From positions 1 to 54,553 of the forward strand of contig JANQWS010000084.1 of the NCBI GenBank assembly GCA_030729785.1: a stretch of DNA of 54,553 nucleotides. Direction: 5' to 3'. This DNA comes from Algoriphagus sp. (GTDB lineage: Bacteria; Bacteroidota; Bacteroidia; Cytophagales; Cyclobacteriaceae). The position numbers and the translations under genes were made by a program. Of this stretch, positions 42,595-51,458 are shown piece by piece; the stretch's first letter is position 1, and every line of letters starts with the position of its first letter. The notes below the pieces were generated by a model. That model had not been told where the DNA came from, made no database searches, and was given only the letters and a program-made list of their open reading frames with translations.

Positions 42595-44109
42595 ATGTCT
42601 CCAACCGATAAACTCAATCGCCGAGAATTTATTTCTTCAGCGGCCAGCATCGCAGCCACCATCTCGATCGTCCCCTCCTCCGTCATTGCCGGTACGGGGC
42701 ATGTTCCTCCTTCCGACCAACTTACCGTTGCCAATATCGGATGCGGCACGCAAGGACTGCGCGAAATGGGGGAGCTCCTGAAAAATCCCAAAATTCGACT
42801 GGTAGCCGTATGCGATGTAAATAAATTCTCCACCGACTACATCGATTGGTCCCCCTACGGAATCCGAAATGACATCCGAAAAACCCTAGGAGATTCATCT
42901 TGGTGGGAAGGAAAGCCAGGCATCCCTGGAGGCAGAGACATCGGCCAAGAATATGTTGAAAAATATTACGCCATCAATAAGCCCTCAGGGCGATACAAGG
43001 GCTGTGCGAGTTACGAGGATTACCGAGAACTCCTGGATCAGGAAAAAGGCGTCGATGCGGTCAAAATCATGACCCCAGACCATACCCACGCACCGATTGC
43101 ACTGGCGGCGATGGGCAAAAAAATACATGTGGTCACCCACAAGCCCATTGCCAATCGGCTTCTGGAGGGCAGAAAAGTCATCCAAAAGGCGAGTGAGTCC
43201 GGGGTAGTCAGCCACTTACTTGCCTGGTCGGATCGGCCCGAATACAGACAGGTCAAAGCCTGGATGGATGCGGGCTTGATTGGTGACTTGCAGGAAATTC
43301 ACAACTGGTCCTACCGCCCGGTCTGGCAGCAATGGACCCAACGACCTAGCGAAGCACAGGCAATACCGGAAGGATTCAATTGGGATTTGTGGCTTGGACC
43401 TGTTCCAGACATGCCCTACCACAAGCAGTACACGCACAACGTATTCCGTGGCTGGTACGAGTTTGGCGGCGGATCCATCGCCGACATGGGGCATTACAGC
43501 CTTTTCCCCTTGTTTGAAACTTTGGGCATTGACCGCAGCCCCGTTTCTGTCAGAGCCTATGGCACTACCTCGCGCGAAGAAGTCAATCAGGTCTACCAAT
43601 GGGTAAAAAATGAGGTAGCCTTTCCTGCCAGCTGCATGATCAAATGGAAGTTTCCTCAACAAGCAGCTCTCCCAGCCTTTGACCTATTCTGGTACGATGG
43701 GGGCATGAAGCCCTTTGCCTGCGAAGAACTCGAGTCGGAAGGAAAAGACATTCCTGACGAAGGGCTGCTGCTAGTAGGCAGCAAAGGGAAGATCTTGGGA
43801 GGCTTCCGTGGAGAAAATCCAGTGCTGCTCCCAGAAGGATCGGCCATGCAAGGCCGCGATGCAGAACGTATCAATTCGGCTAGTGTAGATCGAAAAACCG
43901 ACAGTTGGGTGGATGCCATGCTTGAAAAAAGACAAACTTCGGGTAGTTTTACCCGCGCACAATGCATTACTGACACGATCAACCTAGGAGCGATAGCACT
44001 GAGGGCCGGCAAAAAAATCGATTTTGACCCCAAAAAAGTTCAAATTACCAATGATGCGCAAGCCAATGTCTTTCTGAGCAGAACATACCGCCCAGGCTGG
44101 GAAATCTGA
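42595..44109 (+). CDS. Tat-exported Gfo/Idh/MocA-family oxidoreductase
   Basis: A 504-residue NAD(P)-dependent oxidoreductase with a twin-arginine signal (LNRREFISSAASIAAT, R9-R10). The Rossmann part starts at LTVANIGCGTQGLREM, with VAVCDVNKFS, and the conserved EKP-type motif reads HKP (VVTHKPIANR). DAVKIMTPDHTHAPIA and a C-terminal sheet follow. Such exported members probably bind NAD(P) tightly and redox-cycle sugar substrates in the periplasm, as in 3-keto-sugar pathways. It is followed 39 bp later by a Tat-exported TIM-barrel isomerase, a common pairing. Confidence 0.88.
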   Translation: MSPTDKLNRREFISSAASIAATISIVPSSVIAGTGHVPPSDQLTVANIGCGTQGLREMGELLKNPKIRLVAVCDVNKFSTDYIDWSPYGIRNDIRKTLGDSSWWEGKPGIPGGRDIGQEYVEKYYAINKPSGRYKGCASYEDYRELLDQEKGVDAVKIMTPDHTHAPIALAAMGKKIHVVTHKPIANRLLEGRKVIQKASESGVVSHLLAWSDRPEYRQVKAWMDAGLIGDLQEIHNWSYRPVWQQWTQRPSEAQAIPEGFNWDLWLGPVPDMPYHKQYTHNVFRGWYEFGGGSIADMGHYSLFPLFETLGIDRSPVSVRAYGTTSREEVNQVYQWVKNEVAFPASCMIKWKFPQQAALPAFDLFWYDGGMKPFACEELESEGKDIPDEGLLLVGSKGKILGGFRGENPVLLPEGSAMQGRDAERINSASVDRKTDSWVDAMLEKRQTSGSFTRAQCITDTINLGAIALRAGKKIDFDPKKVQITNDAQANVFLSRTYRPGWEI

Positions 44110-44148
44110 TCCCTCACTCTCTTTCATTTTCAAACCCAAACTAATCCC

Positions 44149-45093
44149 ATGACTAGTAGAAGAAATTTTCTCAAAACCACAGGACTTGCCAGCGCAGCCC
44201 TAGGACTTGGTCTACCTACCTTAAGTTTTGCGCGACCTAGAGCCGACCTTCCTTTTAAAATCTCTCTTGCGGAGTGGTCCGTCAATCGCCTACTTTTTTC
44301 AAAGAAATTGGATCACCTGGACTTTCCACTAGAAGCCAAAAAGCACGGTATTCATGCGGTAGAGTATGTCAACCAATTTTTTATGGACAAGGCGCAAAAT
44401 TTTGTCTACTTAAAGGAAATGAATACCCGATGCACCAACGAGGGGATCACCCAAGTCTTGATTATGGTAGACCGGGAGGGTATGCTCGGGTCTCGTACTG
44501 CAGCAGATCGCCAACAGGCAGTAGAAAATCACAAAAAGTGGATAGAAGCTGCCCAATTTCTTGGTTGCCACACCGTACGTGTGAATGGCTACTCGGACAT
44601 TTCCTGGTCTACCCGTCCGGAAGATGCCGCCGAGGCCTCCAAACTGGTGAGCGACAGTATTCATCAACTCGCAACTTTTGCTGAGTCCTCAGGTACTCAC
44701 ATCGTAATCGAAAATCATGGGGGATTTTCCTCCAATGGCAAATGGCTGGCAGAAACCATCCGAAATGCGGACCATCCACTGGCAGGAACACTGCCCGATT
44801 TTGGCAACTTCCGTTTAGGTACCGTAGAAGGCAAGCCCGCATCCTACGATTCCTACCGAGGAGTGGATGAGTTGATGCCCCTTGCCACAGGAGTGAGTTT
44901 GAAACCAAAGGTCTGGGACGATGCTGGTCAGGAGTCGGATCTGGATTACAAGCGCATGATGAAATTGGTGCTTTCCCATGATTATAACGGTCATGTAGGC
45001 ATTGAGCATGGGGACAAGGATCGAGAGTGGGAAAGCATCGTGGCCATTCGTGAAATACTTGAGGAACTGCAGCAGCCTAATGCCTTTAAATAA
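44149..45093 (+). CDS. Tat-exported TIM-barrel isomerase/epimerase-like protein
   Basis: A 314-residue member of the xylose-isomerase-like TIM-barrel superfamily with a Tat signal (SRRNFLKTTGLASAALGLG, R4-R5). Barrel motifs include KISLAEWSVN, HAVEYVNQFF, HTVRVNGYS, HIVIENHGG, LPDFGNF, VSLKPKVW and HVGIEHGDK, whose Glu, Asp and His residues would hold a metal. It forms a pair with the exported Gfo/Idh/MocA protein upstream, pointing to periplasmic sugar conversion. A cytosolic relative is encoded at 8689-9810. Confidence 0.88.
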   Translation: MTSRRNFLKTTGLASAALGLGLPTLSFARPRADLPFKISLAEWSVNRLLFSKKLDHLDFPLEAKKHGIHAVEYVNQFFMDKAQNFVYLKEMNTRCTNEGITQVLIMVDREGMLGSRTAADRQQAVENHKKWIEAAQFLGCHTVRVNGYSDISWSTRPEDAAEASKLVSDSIHQLATFAESSGTHIVIENHGGFSSNGKWLAETIRNADHPLAGTLPDFGNFRLGTVEGKPASYDSYRGVDELMPLATGVSLKPKVWDDAGQESDLDYKRMMKLVLSHDYNGHVGIEHGDKDREWESIVAIREILEELQQPNAFK

Positions 45094-45116
45094 GTGAGCT
45101 TCATTTCCTGCCCCAG

Positions 45117-45509
45117 ATGAACCAACAACTTGGACAACTTTCTCTTTTGGTGAAAGACTACGACGAGGCCATTCAGTACTACACGCAGACGCTGGGATTT
45201 GACTTGCTGGAAGATACCCCGATGACGGATACCAAGCGATGGGTGCGCGTAGCTCCCAAAGGCTCCCATTGCCAGTTGCTCTTGGCCAAGGCTGCCAACG
45301 AAGCCCAACTTGCTCAGGTAGGTTACCAAGCGGGAGGACGCGTCTTCTTGTTTCTGTACACAGATGACTTTTGGAGAGATTACGAGAATTACCGTTCCAA
45401 AGGCGTGGTCTTTATCAGGGAACCGGCAGAAGAATCTTTTGGAATAGTTTCCGTATTTTCGGACCTCTATGGAAATCTCTGGGATTTGATTCAACCCAAG
45501 AGCTCCTAA
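45117..45509 (+). CDS. VOC (glyoxalase/bleomycin-resistance fold) protein
   Basis: A 130-residue protein with two beta-alpha-beta-beta-beta halves of the vicinal oxygen chelate fold: LGQLSLLVKDYDEAIQYYTQTLGFDLLEDTP, then VFLFLYTDDFWRDYENYRSKGVVFIREP and FGIVSVFSDLYGNLWDLIQP. Members range from glyoxalases to antibiotic-binding proteins; the N-terminal metal His is replaced by Gln (GQLSL), while Glu/Asp candidates remain in the second half, so the activity is uncertain. It has no signal peptide and lies 23 bp after the isomerase gene. Confidence 0.88.
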   Translation: MNQQLGQLSLLVKDYDEAIQYYTQTLGFDLLEDTPMTDTKRWVRVAPKGSHCQLLLAKAANEAQLAQVGYQAGGRVFLFLYTDDFWRDYENYRSKGVVFIREPAEESFGIVSVFSDLYGNLWDLIQPKSS

Positions 45510-45518
45510 ACTATCCCT

Positions 45519-45767
45519 ATGGATTCACAAGCAAACAATCCCCTCCACGGTGTCACTCTTGCCGACATGATCGCACAACTGGTTTCCTTCTATGGATGGG
45601 AAGAGCTTGGCGAGCGTATTCCCATTCGCTGTTTTACACACGACCCCAGCATTGCCTCCAGCCTTAAGTTTCTCCGCAAAACTCCCTGGGCGCGAGAACG
45701 GGTAGAAGGTCTTTACCTCAAAATGTTGCGGGATGCCAAAAAGGAAGGTGGCCCCTTGGGGAGTTAA
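45519..45767 (+). CDS. VF530-family putative DNA-binding protein
   Basis: An 82-residue cytoplasmic protein matching the VF530/DUF2132 family: [34 protein letters not shown], then the highly conserved [26 protein letters not shown]. The family is small and helical, has been called DNA-binding from structure, and has no proven role. It is 9 bp downstream of the VOC gene and ends the long rightward run. Confidence 0.92.
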   Translation: MDSQANNPLHGVTLADMIAQLVSFYGWEELGERIPIRCFTHDPSIASSLKFLRKTPWARERVEGLYLKMLRDAKKEGGPLGS

Positions 45768-45789
45768 AGGAGATGGTTAATCTTAAGTT

Positions 45790-45840
45790 GGGAATTGAAA
45801 ATTGTAAGATAGTAGCTCGTGATTACAAATCAGGAGCAGC
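45790..45840. repeat. Second copy of the GATT-NNN-AATC hairpin repeat
   Basis: GGGAATTGAAAATTGTAAG, ATAGTAGCTCG and TGATT-aca-AATCA (45820-45832) then GGAGCAGC repeat, with changes, the block GGGATTGAAAATCC ... ATAGGAGCTCG ... GAGCAGC found at 6681-6733 after murF. Confidence 0.55.
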
Positions 45841-45845
45841 TTAAA

Positions 45846-45911
45846 ACCTTCGAGGTCTGAAAGACCAATGAAAAATAGTGTATAAATTAGACCTTCGAGG
45901 TCTGAAAGACC
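45846..45911. repeat. 21-bp exact direct repeat with internal palindromes
   Basis: ACCTTCGAGGTCTGAAAGACC occurs at 45846-45866 and 45891-45911, a 45-bp period. Within each copy, ACCTTCGAGGT and GGTCTGAAAGACC are overlapping inverted repeats that could fold alternatively. They lie just ahead of the shared terminator between the VF530 gene and dnaN. Confidence 0.8.
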
Positions 45912-45921
45912 TCAAAGGAAA

Positions 45922-45959
45922 AAAAAGCCCGTTCCGCAGTATTGCGGGACGGGCTTTTT
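45922..45959. terminator. Bidirectional terminator between the VF530 gene and dnaN
   Basis: AAAAAGCCCGTTCCGCA (45922-45938) and TGCGGGACGGGCTTTTT (45943-45959) pair over 17 bp with one G-T-type mismatch and a 4-nt loop. The flanking A and T runs make it usable in both directions, serving convergent transcription from both sides. Confidence 0.92.
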
Positions 45960-45979
45960 CGTAGGGTAGGTGGTTTGGA

Positions 45980-47104
45980 TTATACGTAGTTGTTGAGCAT
46001 CACCGGCATCACCAACATCAAGATGTCTTCGTTGGCATCTTGAGTCACTGGCAAGATCAAACCTGCGCGATTTGGCGCCGAGAATTTCATGCTTACTTCT
46101 TTGCAAGAAAGGTTGTTGAGCATCTCTACCAAGAACTTGGCATTGAATCCGATCTCAATGTCTTCTCCCTCATGGTCGCAAGACAAACGCTCGTTGGCTT
46201 CGTTGGAGAAGTCCAAATCTTCTGCTGAGATCATCAACTCGCTACCTGTCAACTTCAAGCGCACCTGGTGCGTAGTCTTGTTCGCATAGATGGCAATACG
46301 TCGCAAGGAACCCAAAAACTCCAAACGATCAATCGTCATTCGGTTAGGATTTTCCCCAGGAATCACATTTTCATAATCCGGGAACCGCTCGTCAATTAAA
46401 CGACAGATCATCTTGATATTATTGAACTTGAAATAAGCATTGGACTGGTTAAATTCAACCGAAACAGGCACATTCTCAGATGGCAAGGTGGTCTTCAATA
46501 GGTTCAGTGCTTTCCTTGGGATGATCAAGCTAGCCCCATTGCTAGAGGCTACATCCACTCTCCGGTAGCGCACCAAACGGTGGCCATCTGTAGCCACAAA
46601 AGTGGTGTTAGTTGGACTCAAATTGATATATACCCCTGTCATCGCAGGACGAAGTTCGTCCGAAGAGGTTGCAAAAATGGTGTTTGCAATAGCTGAAGAC
46701 AATACTTCTGTAGACATATCTACAGTAGTCGCATTGCTAACTGTAGGTATTTTTGGAAAATCTGTGGCATTTTCGCCAGCAAGACGGTAGCGTCCATTGT
46801 CTGAACTTATTTCTACCGCGTAGGTGTCGTGATCAATACTGAACGTCACAGGCTGCTCTGGCAAGTTTTTTAAGGTCTCAATCAAAATGCGTGCAGGCAC
46901 TGCGATATTTCCATCTTCCTTAGCTTCCACCTGAAGTTGAGTCATCATTGAAGTCTGCAAATCCGAAGCAGTGATGGTCAATACGGCTCCTTTGATTTCA
47001 AAAAGAAAGTTTTCCAGAATAGGTACCACAGGATTGGTGGTCACTACACCGTTGATGGCAGATAGCTGCTTGAGCAAGGCGGAGGAAGAAACAATAAATT
47101 TCAT
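45980..47104 (-). CDS. dnaN: DNA polymerase III beta sliding clamp
   Basis: A 374-residue ring-forming clamp that tethers DNA polymerase III to DNA. Three repeated domains are visible by length and by motifs such as VPILENFLFEI, LRPAMTGVYIN, ATDGHRLVRYRR in the middle domain and a C-terminal LVMPVMLNNYV, which closes the hydrophobic partner-binding pocket. Length is standard. It is not beside dnaA or recF here but stands alone between two terminator-like structures, with gldG 119 bp upstream on the same strand. Confidence 0.96.
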   Translation of the reverse strand: MKFIVSSSALLKQLSAINGVVTTNPVVPILENFLFEIKGAVLTITASDLQTSMMTQLQVEAKEDGNIAVPARILIETLKNLPEQPVTFSIDHDTYAVEISSDNGRYRLAGENATDFPKIPTVSNATTVDMSTEVLSSAIANTIFATSSDELRPAMTGVYINLSPTNTTFVATDGHRLVRYRRVDVASSNGASLIIPRKALNLLKTTLPSENVPVSVEFNQSNAYFKFNNIKMICRLIDERFPDYENVIPGENPNRMTIDRLEFLGSLRRIAIYANKTTHQVRLKLTGSELMISAEDLDFSNEANERLSCDHEGEDIEIGFNAKFLVEMLNNLSCKEVSMKFSAPNRAGLILPVTQDANEDILMLVMPVMLNNYV

Positions 47105-47223
47105 ATCGTAGGGGGTGGTATAGTTTTTCTCTAGTGTGGTAAATTTATAAATAAAATGCTAATTCAGTGGGCCTCCCACCCAATTGTACTAAAAAAGTTG
47201 CAAATAGGTGCCTGTTTTTACGT

Positions 47224-48909
47224 TTAACCCCTTCGTGAAAATCGTTTTACCCGGAACAAACCAATCACACCGCCCATCAGCACCAAGAATAAAACAGGTC
47301 CACCCACATTGACCCACTGCCAGAATTGTTTTTCTTCTGCAACCATCACCTTATCCAAGGGACGAATTTGCAGGACTTTGGTTCGTGTGGAAATGATGCC
47401 TTCTGGGTCTGTCAAGTACTGCACTACGTTAACCAAAAACTGTTTATTGGCAAAGGTAGTTTGTTCGATCGGATCCTCTCCAAGCGGAAGTAGTTCCTGA
47501 TCTGCTGGGTTGACCTGGCTTTGAAACAAGGAAGCATCACCGAGCGCGAGCACTTTCCCTATTCCACTGTCCTTTACCGCCCCCCCTGCAAACTCCTCGG
47601 GAACAAATCGATTTTTGAACAAAGACGTAAACTTCCCTTCCAGCAAGTAGGCAAGTGGCAAGTTGGATACCCCAAATTCAGACTCTAAGGGTGGCTCTTG
47701 AAATGCCGTCAAGCTAATCCGAAGAGGTAAGGGCAAGATCCGAGAACGCTCCGAACTGAAAAGTAAGGGTGTCTTTTTTACCCCATCGGCCTTTACGGTG
47801 TCTAAGCTACTTGCAAACCGAAAGCCAACCTGATCCAGCCCTTTGGTGATGGGGTGTACCTGCATGCGACTCGCATGAAAATGGTAGAGCCAAGGCATGG
47901 GAACCAGCTGCTCTTGATTGCCAAAATTGCCTCCCATCACCGGAATCACCCCAAAGTTGAGATCTTGGATAAGGTCCTTGTTGACACGGATCCCATACCG
48001 AAATAATAAGCGATCCAAGCTATTTTGTTGCGGCAAAGCCAAGGCCCCTTCTCCTACCAATTGACTTAAATTCAATCGTGCTCCCTCGGTAGCCACGACC
48101 AAGTTGCCTCCACCCATCAGGTATTGATCCAAGAGGAATAGTTCGCGATCGGTGAAGTTGCTGTCAGGACCCAAAATGAATACCGCAGCAAAGGAACTTA
48201 AGTCCTCTACTTTTTTGGCCTGCTCCAAAGGCACCTTAAAAAGTTCGTATCGCCCATCTAGCGCCTCCACCATCCCAAAACCATCGTCCTCTGCCAGTTC
48301 TCCATGGCCAATAATTAAGGCAATGGCACTCTTTTGAGGATACACTAATTTTTGAATAGCCTGCGCTAATTCAAACTCTAAGTTTTCAATGGAAGCATTC
48401 AAGGTTTGCTCCGCCGACATGCCTCGCTCCCCTTTCAAAATCAATGCTCCTGTTTCGTAGGTATCATCTGAAACCAAGATTCCTGGAAAAATAAGTTGCG
48501 CTTGCTGCCCTGTCGCCTGGTTGACAAAAAGATTGGTCGGACGAATTCCGTAATCCGCAAGCGTAAAAATAAAATCTTCTTTCAGGGAGTCGGTTACTTC
48601 CAAGGGATCAAAATAGGAAACGGTAATGCTCTCCGATGAATAGGCATTGAAGGTGCGTACGGTCTCCTCTATGGATTTTTGAAGGCGACGCATCCCACCC
48701 GGGAGTTGCTCGCCAGTCAGTAAAATATCAACATGCAGAGGACGGTCTATTTCTCCCAAGAGCTGAAGAGTAGAAGCATGTAAGGAATAGCGCTTTTCCT
48801 CTGTAAGGTCAATTCGAAACCGAAGTTTCTGACCCAAGCCGAAGAGTACCAAGACACCCAAGCCTAGAATTCCAAGTAAAAGGAGCCGATTTGAAAGGAG
48901 CTGCTTCAT
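47224..48909 (-). CDS. gldG: Gliding motility ABC transporter auxiliary protein GldG
   Basis: A 561-residue protein with an N-terminal membrane helix (LLLLGILGLGVLVLFGLG), a large periplasmic domain of the ABC_transp_aux type (RIDLTEEKRYSLHASTLQLL, ALIIGHGELAEDDGFGMVEAL, VFILGPDSNFTDRELFLLDQYLMGGGNLVV) and a C-terminal helix followed by basic residues. With GldA and GldF it forms the ABC transporter associated with Bacteroidota gliding; its substrate is unknown. The ATG at 48909 overlaps the gldF stop by 4 bp; an earlier in-frame ATG would lie inside gldF. Confidence 0.92.
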   Translation of the reverse strand: MKQLLSNRLLLLGILGLGVLVLFGLGQKLRFRIDLTEEKRYSLHASTLQLLGEIDRPLHVDILLTGEQLPGGMRRLQKSIEETVRTFNAYSSESITVSYFDPLEVTDSLKEDFIFTLADYGIRPTNLFVNQATGQQAQLIFPGILVSDDTYETGALILKGERGMSAEQTLNASIENLEFELAQAIQKLVYPQKSAIALIIGHGELAEDDGFGMVEALDGRYELFKVPLEQAKKVEDLSSFAAVFILGPDSNFTDRELFLLDQYLMGGGNLVVATEGARLNLSQLVGEGALALPQQNSLDRLLFRYGIRVNKDLIQDLNFGVIPVMGGNFGNQEQLVPMPWLYHFHASRMQVHPITKGLDQVGFRFASSLDTVKADGVKKTPLLFSSERSRILPLPLRISLTAFQEPPLESEFGVSNLPLAYLLEGKFTSLFKNRFVPEEFAGGAVKDSGIGKVLALGDASLFQSQVNPADQELLPLGEDPIEQTTFANKQFLVNVVQYLTDPEGIISTRTKVLQIRPLDKVMVAEEKQFWQWVNVGGPVLFLVLMGGVIGLFRVKRFSRRG

Positions 48910-49625
48910 TTCTTCTTCAAAATCAAGACCGTTGCCCCAAGAAAAACCCAAATCATCCCCAGCAGAAAAAAGAGATCTCTGCTGTCAATCACACCTCTGC
49001 TCAAGCTAGCATAACGATAGCTCAAACTGAATTCCTCTACCCAATAGGCCCATTGTCCTGGTACCATCCCCGCCAAGGCCGTCAATCCAAAGTACAAGAA
49101 AAAGCAAAGAAATACACCGAGCACAAAGGCCACCACTTGTTGGGAAGTCAGCGAACTCGCAAACAAGCCCACAGCGGCAAAGGTTGCTCCAATCATCAGT
49201 AGCCCGAGCCAACTCCCAAAAAAACCAGCCCAATCCAAATTGCTCGGAGGATTTCCCAACAGAGAAATGGAGTAGGCATAGCCCAAAGTGGGTAGAATGG
49301 CAAGAAAAACAAGTAGCAGGAGGGCCAAATACTTGGCCAAGACAATCTGAACTAGGCTGAGTGGAGAGGTCTGCAACAGTTCCCAAGTTCCTGCCCGGCG
49401 CTCTTCGGCCAAGCTACGCATGGAAATCGCAGGGATCAAAAAGGTAAACACATAGGGGGTGTATAGAAAAAGGGACTCTAAATCTGCATAGCCATAATCC
49501 AGCACGGAAGTTTCTGGAAAAACCCAGACAATCAAGCCCAAGGCCACCAAAAACAAACCCAAGACCAGGTAGCCAGTAAGGCTTCCAAAAAAGGCTAAAA
49601 TTTCTTTGAAGAATAAGCTTTTCAT
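48906..49625 (-). CDS. gldF: Gliding motility ABC transporter permease GldF
   Basis: A 239-residue integral membrane protein with about six helices, matching the ABC-2 permease GldF: FFGSLTGYLVLGLFLVALGLIVWVFP, PYVFTFLIPAISMRSLAEERRAGTWELLQTSPLS (the conserved ABC-2 loop) and further helices to a C-terminal IWVFLGATVLILKKK. It is translationally coupled on both sides: its start overlaps the gldA stop and its stop overlaps the gldG start, each by ATGA. Confidence 0.94.
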   Translation of the reverse strand: MKSLFFKEILAFFGSLTGYLVLGLFLVALGLIVWVFPETSVLDYGYADLESLFLYTPYVFTFLIPAISMRSLAEERRAGTWELLQTSPLSLVQIVLAKYLALLLLVFLAILPTLGYAYSISLLGNPPSNLDWAGFFGSWLGLLMIGATFAAVGLFASSLTSQQVVAFVLGVFLCFFLYFGLTALAGMVPGQWAYWVEEFSLSYRYASLSRGVIDSRDLFFLLGMIWVFLGATVLILKKK

Positions 49626-50533
49626 TGGCCTTGCGTGATTTCCCGAAAAAGTGTTTCCAAATTTTTAACGCCTTGGTCCAAGCGAATCAGGCTGAGTTGC
49701 CGCTGCGCCACCACCTGCAAAATCGCCTTTCGCGCTGCTGTAGCATTCGGAGTAAGCAGGATTAATTCTTGTGGAGCTTTACTTCCAAACCTAGGGGTTC
49801 CGATGCCTTCAAACCATGATAATTCTAAGGCTTCTTCCGTTTCGAGAATCAAGGTTACCTGGGAGGAAGCCGATTTCAAGTCGGCCAGCGAACCTGCAGA
49901 TCTGATTTTTCCCTGATTGATAATCACCACATCCTGGCATACGGCCTCCACCTCTTGCATGATGTGGGTAGAAAAAATTAAGGTCTTATTTTCAGCCACT
50001 TCCAAGATCAAGTTGCGAATAGCTACGAGTTGGTTGGGATCCAAGCCGGTGGTGGGCTCATCTAGGATCACCAACGACGGATCATGGAGCAGTGCCCGTG
50101 CAATGCCCACCCGCTGACGATAGCCTTTGGAAAGTTGGCCGATTTTTTTGTGTTGCTCACTCTGCAGGCCTGTTTTGCGGATCATCTCCTCCGTGCGGCG
50201 TCGGATATCGGTAGATTTCATGCCGTAGATGCCTCCCGAAAATTCCAAAAACTCACGCACGTAACTGTCCAGGTAGAGGGGGTTGTTTTCGGGGAGGTAG
50301 CCAATCTGAGCGGCTAATTTTTTAGGATGTGCCAGGGCATCTTCTCCCAGCACGCTAACCGATCCTGAATCTGCAGCCAGGTAGCCCGTGATGATTTTCA
50401 TCGTGGTCGACTTTCCTGCTCCATTAGGTCCTAAAAACCCTAAAATACGCCCTGGGAAAGCAGAAAAGCTCACCTCATCCAGCGCTTTCTGGGTACCGTA
50501 CACTTTACTGAGCTGAGAAACTTGGAGAGACAT
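49622..50533 (-). CDS. gldA: Gliding motility ABC transporter ATPase GldA
   Basis: A 303-residue cytoplasmic ABC ATPase, first gene of the gldAFG operon. Walker A GPNGAGKST (near 34-42), Q-loop YLPENNPLY, signature LSKGYRQRVGIARALLHDP, Walker B LVILDEPTTGLDP and H-loop STHIMQEVE are intact. A C-terminal domain of about 90 residues follows, as usual for GldA. A well-formed promoter lies 33-63 bp upstream. The operon is needed for gliding in Flavobacterium johnsoniae; motility of this organism is inferred. Confidence 0.94.
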   Translation of the reverse strand: MSLQVSQLSKVYGTQKALDEVSFSAFPGRILGFLGPNGAGKSTTMKIITGYLAADSGSVSVLGEDALAHPKKLAAQIGYLPENNPLYLDSYVREFLEFSGGIYGMKSTDIRRRTEEMIRKTGLQSEQHKKIGQLSKGYRQRVGIARALLHDPSLVILDEPTTGLDPNQLVAIRNLILEVAENKTLIFSTHIMQEVEAVCQDVVIINQGKIRSAGSLADLKSASSQVTLILETEEALELSWFEGIGTPRFGSKAPQELILLTPNATAARKAILQVVAQRQLSLIRLDQGVKNLETLFREITQGQ

Positions 50534-50565
50534 GTTGGGGCGATTCGATGCAAATCGAGTAGGTA

Positions 50566-50596
50566 CAAAAATACAGATTGCAGGTAGAACGGCAAG
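50566..50596 (-). promoter_or_regulatory. Promoter of the gldAFG operon
   Basis: Read leftward, CTTG (50596-50593) and TATTTTTG (50573-50566) are exactly 19 bp apart, close to the phylum consensus TTTG-N19-TAnnTTTG with one change in the -33 box. It predicts a leader of about 25-30 nt before the gldA ATG at 50533. Confidence 0.6.
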
Positions 50597-50621
50597 AGGG
50601 ATTTTTTAGGTATGCCGCAAC

Positions 50622-51320
50622 CTATTTTTTTCCTTTTGGACGGAGAGGACGGCATTCCACATCAACTACAAAGTAGTTGGGATGCGTCTCTAGCGTTTGC
50701 ACAATGGTCAGGGCCACATCTGCAGGCTGCATCATGTGTTCGTGCGCATTCATTCCTGGAATATCGTCGAAGAAGTGGGTTTGAATGGATCCTGGATAGA
50801 TGGTGGACACCTTGATTCCAAAGTCTCGGAGTTCCATGTAGAGCGAGTGGGAGATGCCACGCACCGCATGCTTGGTGCCTACATAACCAGCAAAATTGGC
50901 CACGCCATTGAGGCCAGCGATGGAGGCCACATTGAGGATATGCCCTTCGTCAGCCGCCTTCATGGCAGGAATCAATCGTTTGGTGGCATAAAAGATACCG
51001 TGGACGTTGGTGTCAAACATGGATTTCCAATCGGCAGTGGACATGTTTTCCATAGGTCCAGCTACGCCAAAGCCGGCATTGTTGACCAAGATGCGGATGT
51101 CTGCACCCAGCTGGGCTAGGGTTGCCAGGTAGGCTTGCTCCACCTGTGCCTCATCGGCTACGTCACAGGTGAAAAAATGAAACTGGTCGTGGGTAAAGTC
51201 GGGCTTGTTCCTACCCCATCCGGCTACTTTTACTCCTTTTTCGAGAAGCAATTTGACAATTTCTAGGCCTAGCCCCTTGCTTACGCCGGTGACTACGGCT
51301 ACTTTATTTTTTAATTCCAT
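50622..51320 (-). CDS. SDR-family oxidoreductase
   Basis: A 232-residue classical short-chain dehydrogenase/reductase: GVSKGLG (12-18) binds the cofactor, NNAGFG, the Ser of VASIAG and YVGTKHA give the catalytic Asn, Ser, Tyr and Lys. The second strand ends GWGRNKP, with Arg in place of an acidic residue, which favours NADP. The family includes 3-ketoacyl-ACP reductases and sepiapterin-type reductases; the substrate is unknown. It ends about 90 bp upstream of gldA on the same strand and has its own transcription unit. Confidence 0.9.
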   Translation of the reverse strand: MELKNKVAVVTGVSKGLGLEIVKLLLEKGVKVAGWGRNKPDFTHDQFHFFTCDVADEAQVEQAYLATLAQLGADIRILVNNAGFGVAGPMENMSTADWKSMFDTNVHGIFYATKRLIPAMKAADEGHILNVASIAGLNGVANFAGYVGTKHAVRGISHSLYMELRDFGIKVSTIYPGSIQTHFFDDIPGMNAHEHMMQPADVALTIVQTLETHPNYFVVDVECRPLRPKGKK

Positions 51321-51458
51321 GGATACCTATTTGTTCTTAATAAAGCCAAATCTGACCGAAAAGTTCTCCATTCTTAGCCTTTATCCAAAATTTGGTAGAA
51401 ATTACCACTCTTGAACCTACTTTAGAGAAGTAACCTTCCTGAAAAAAATCCCCAACCC

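Noticed and set aside
45846-45911. CRISPR-like array
   Set aside because: There are only two repeat units and one spacer of 24 bp, with no cas genes; dispersed intergenic repeats explain it better.
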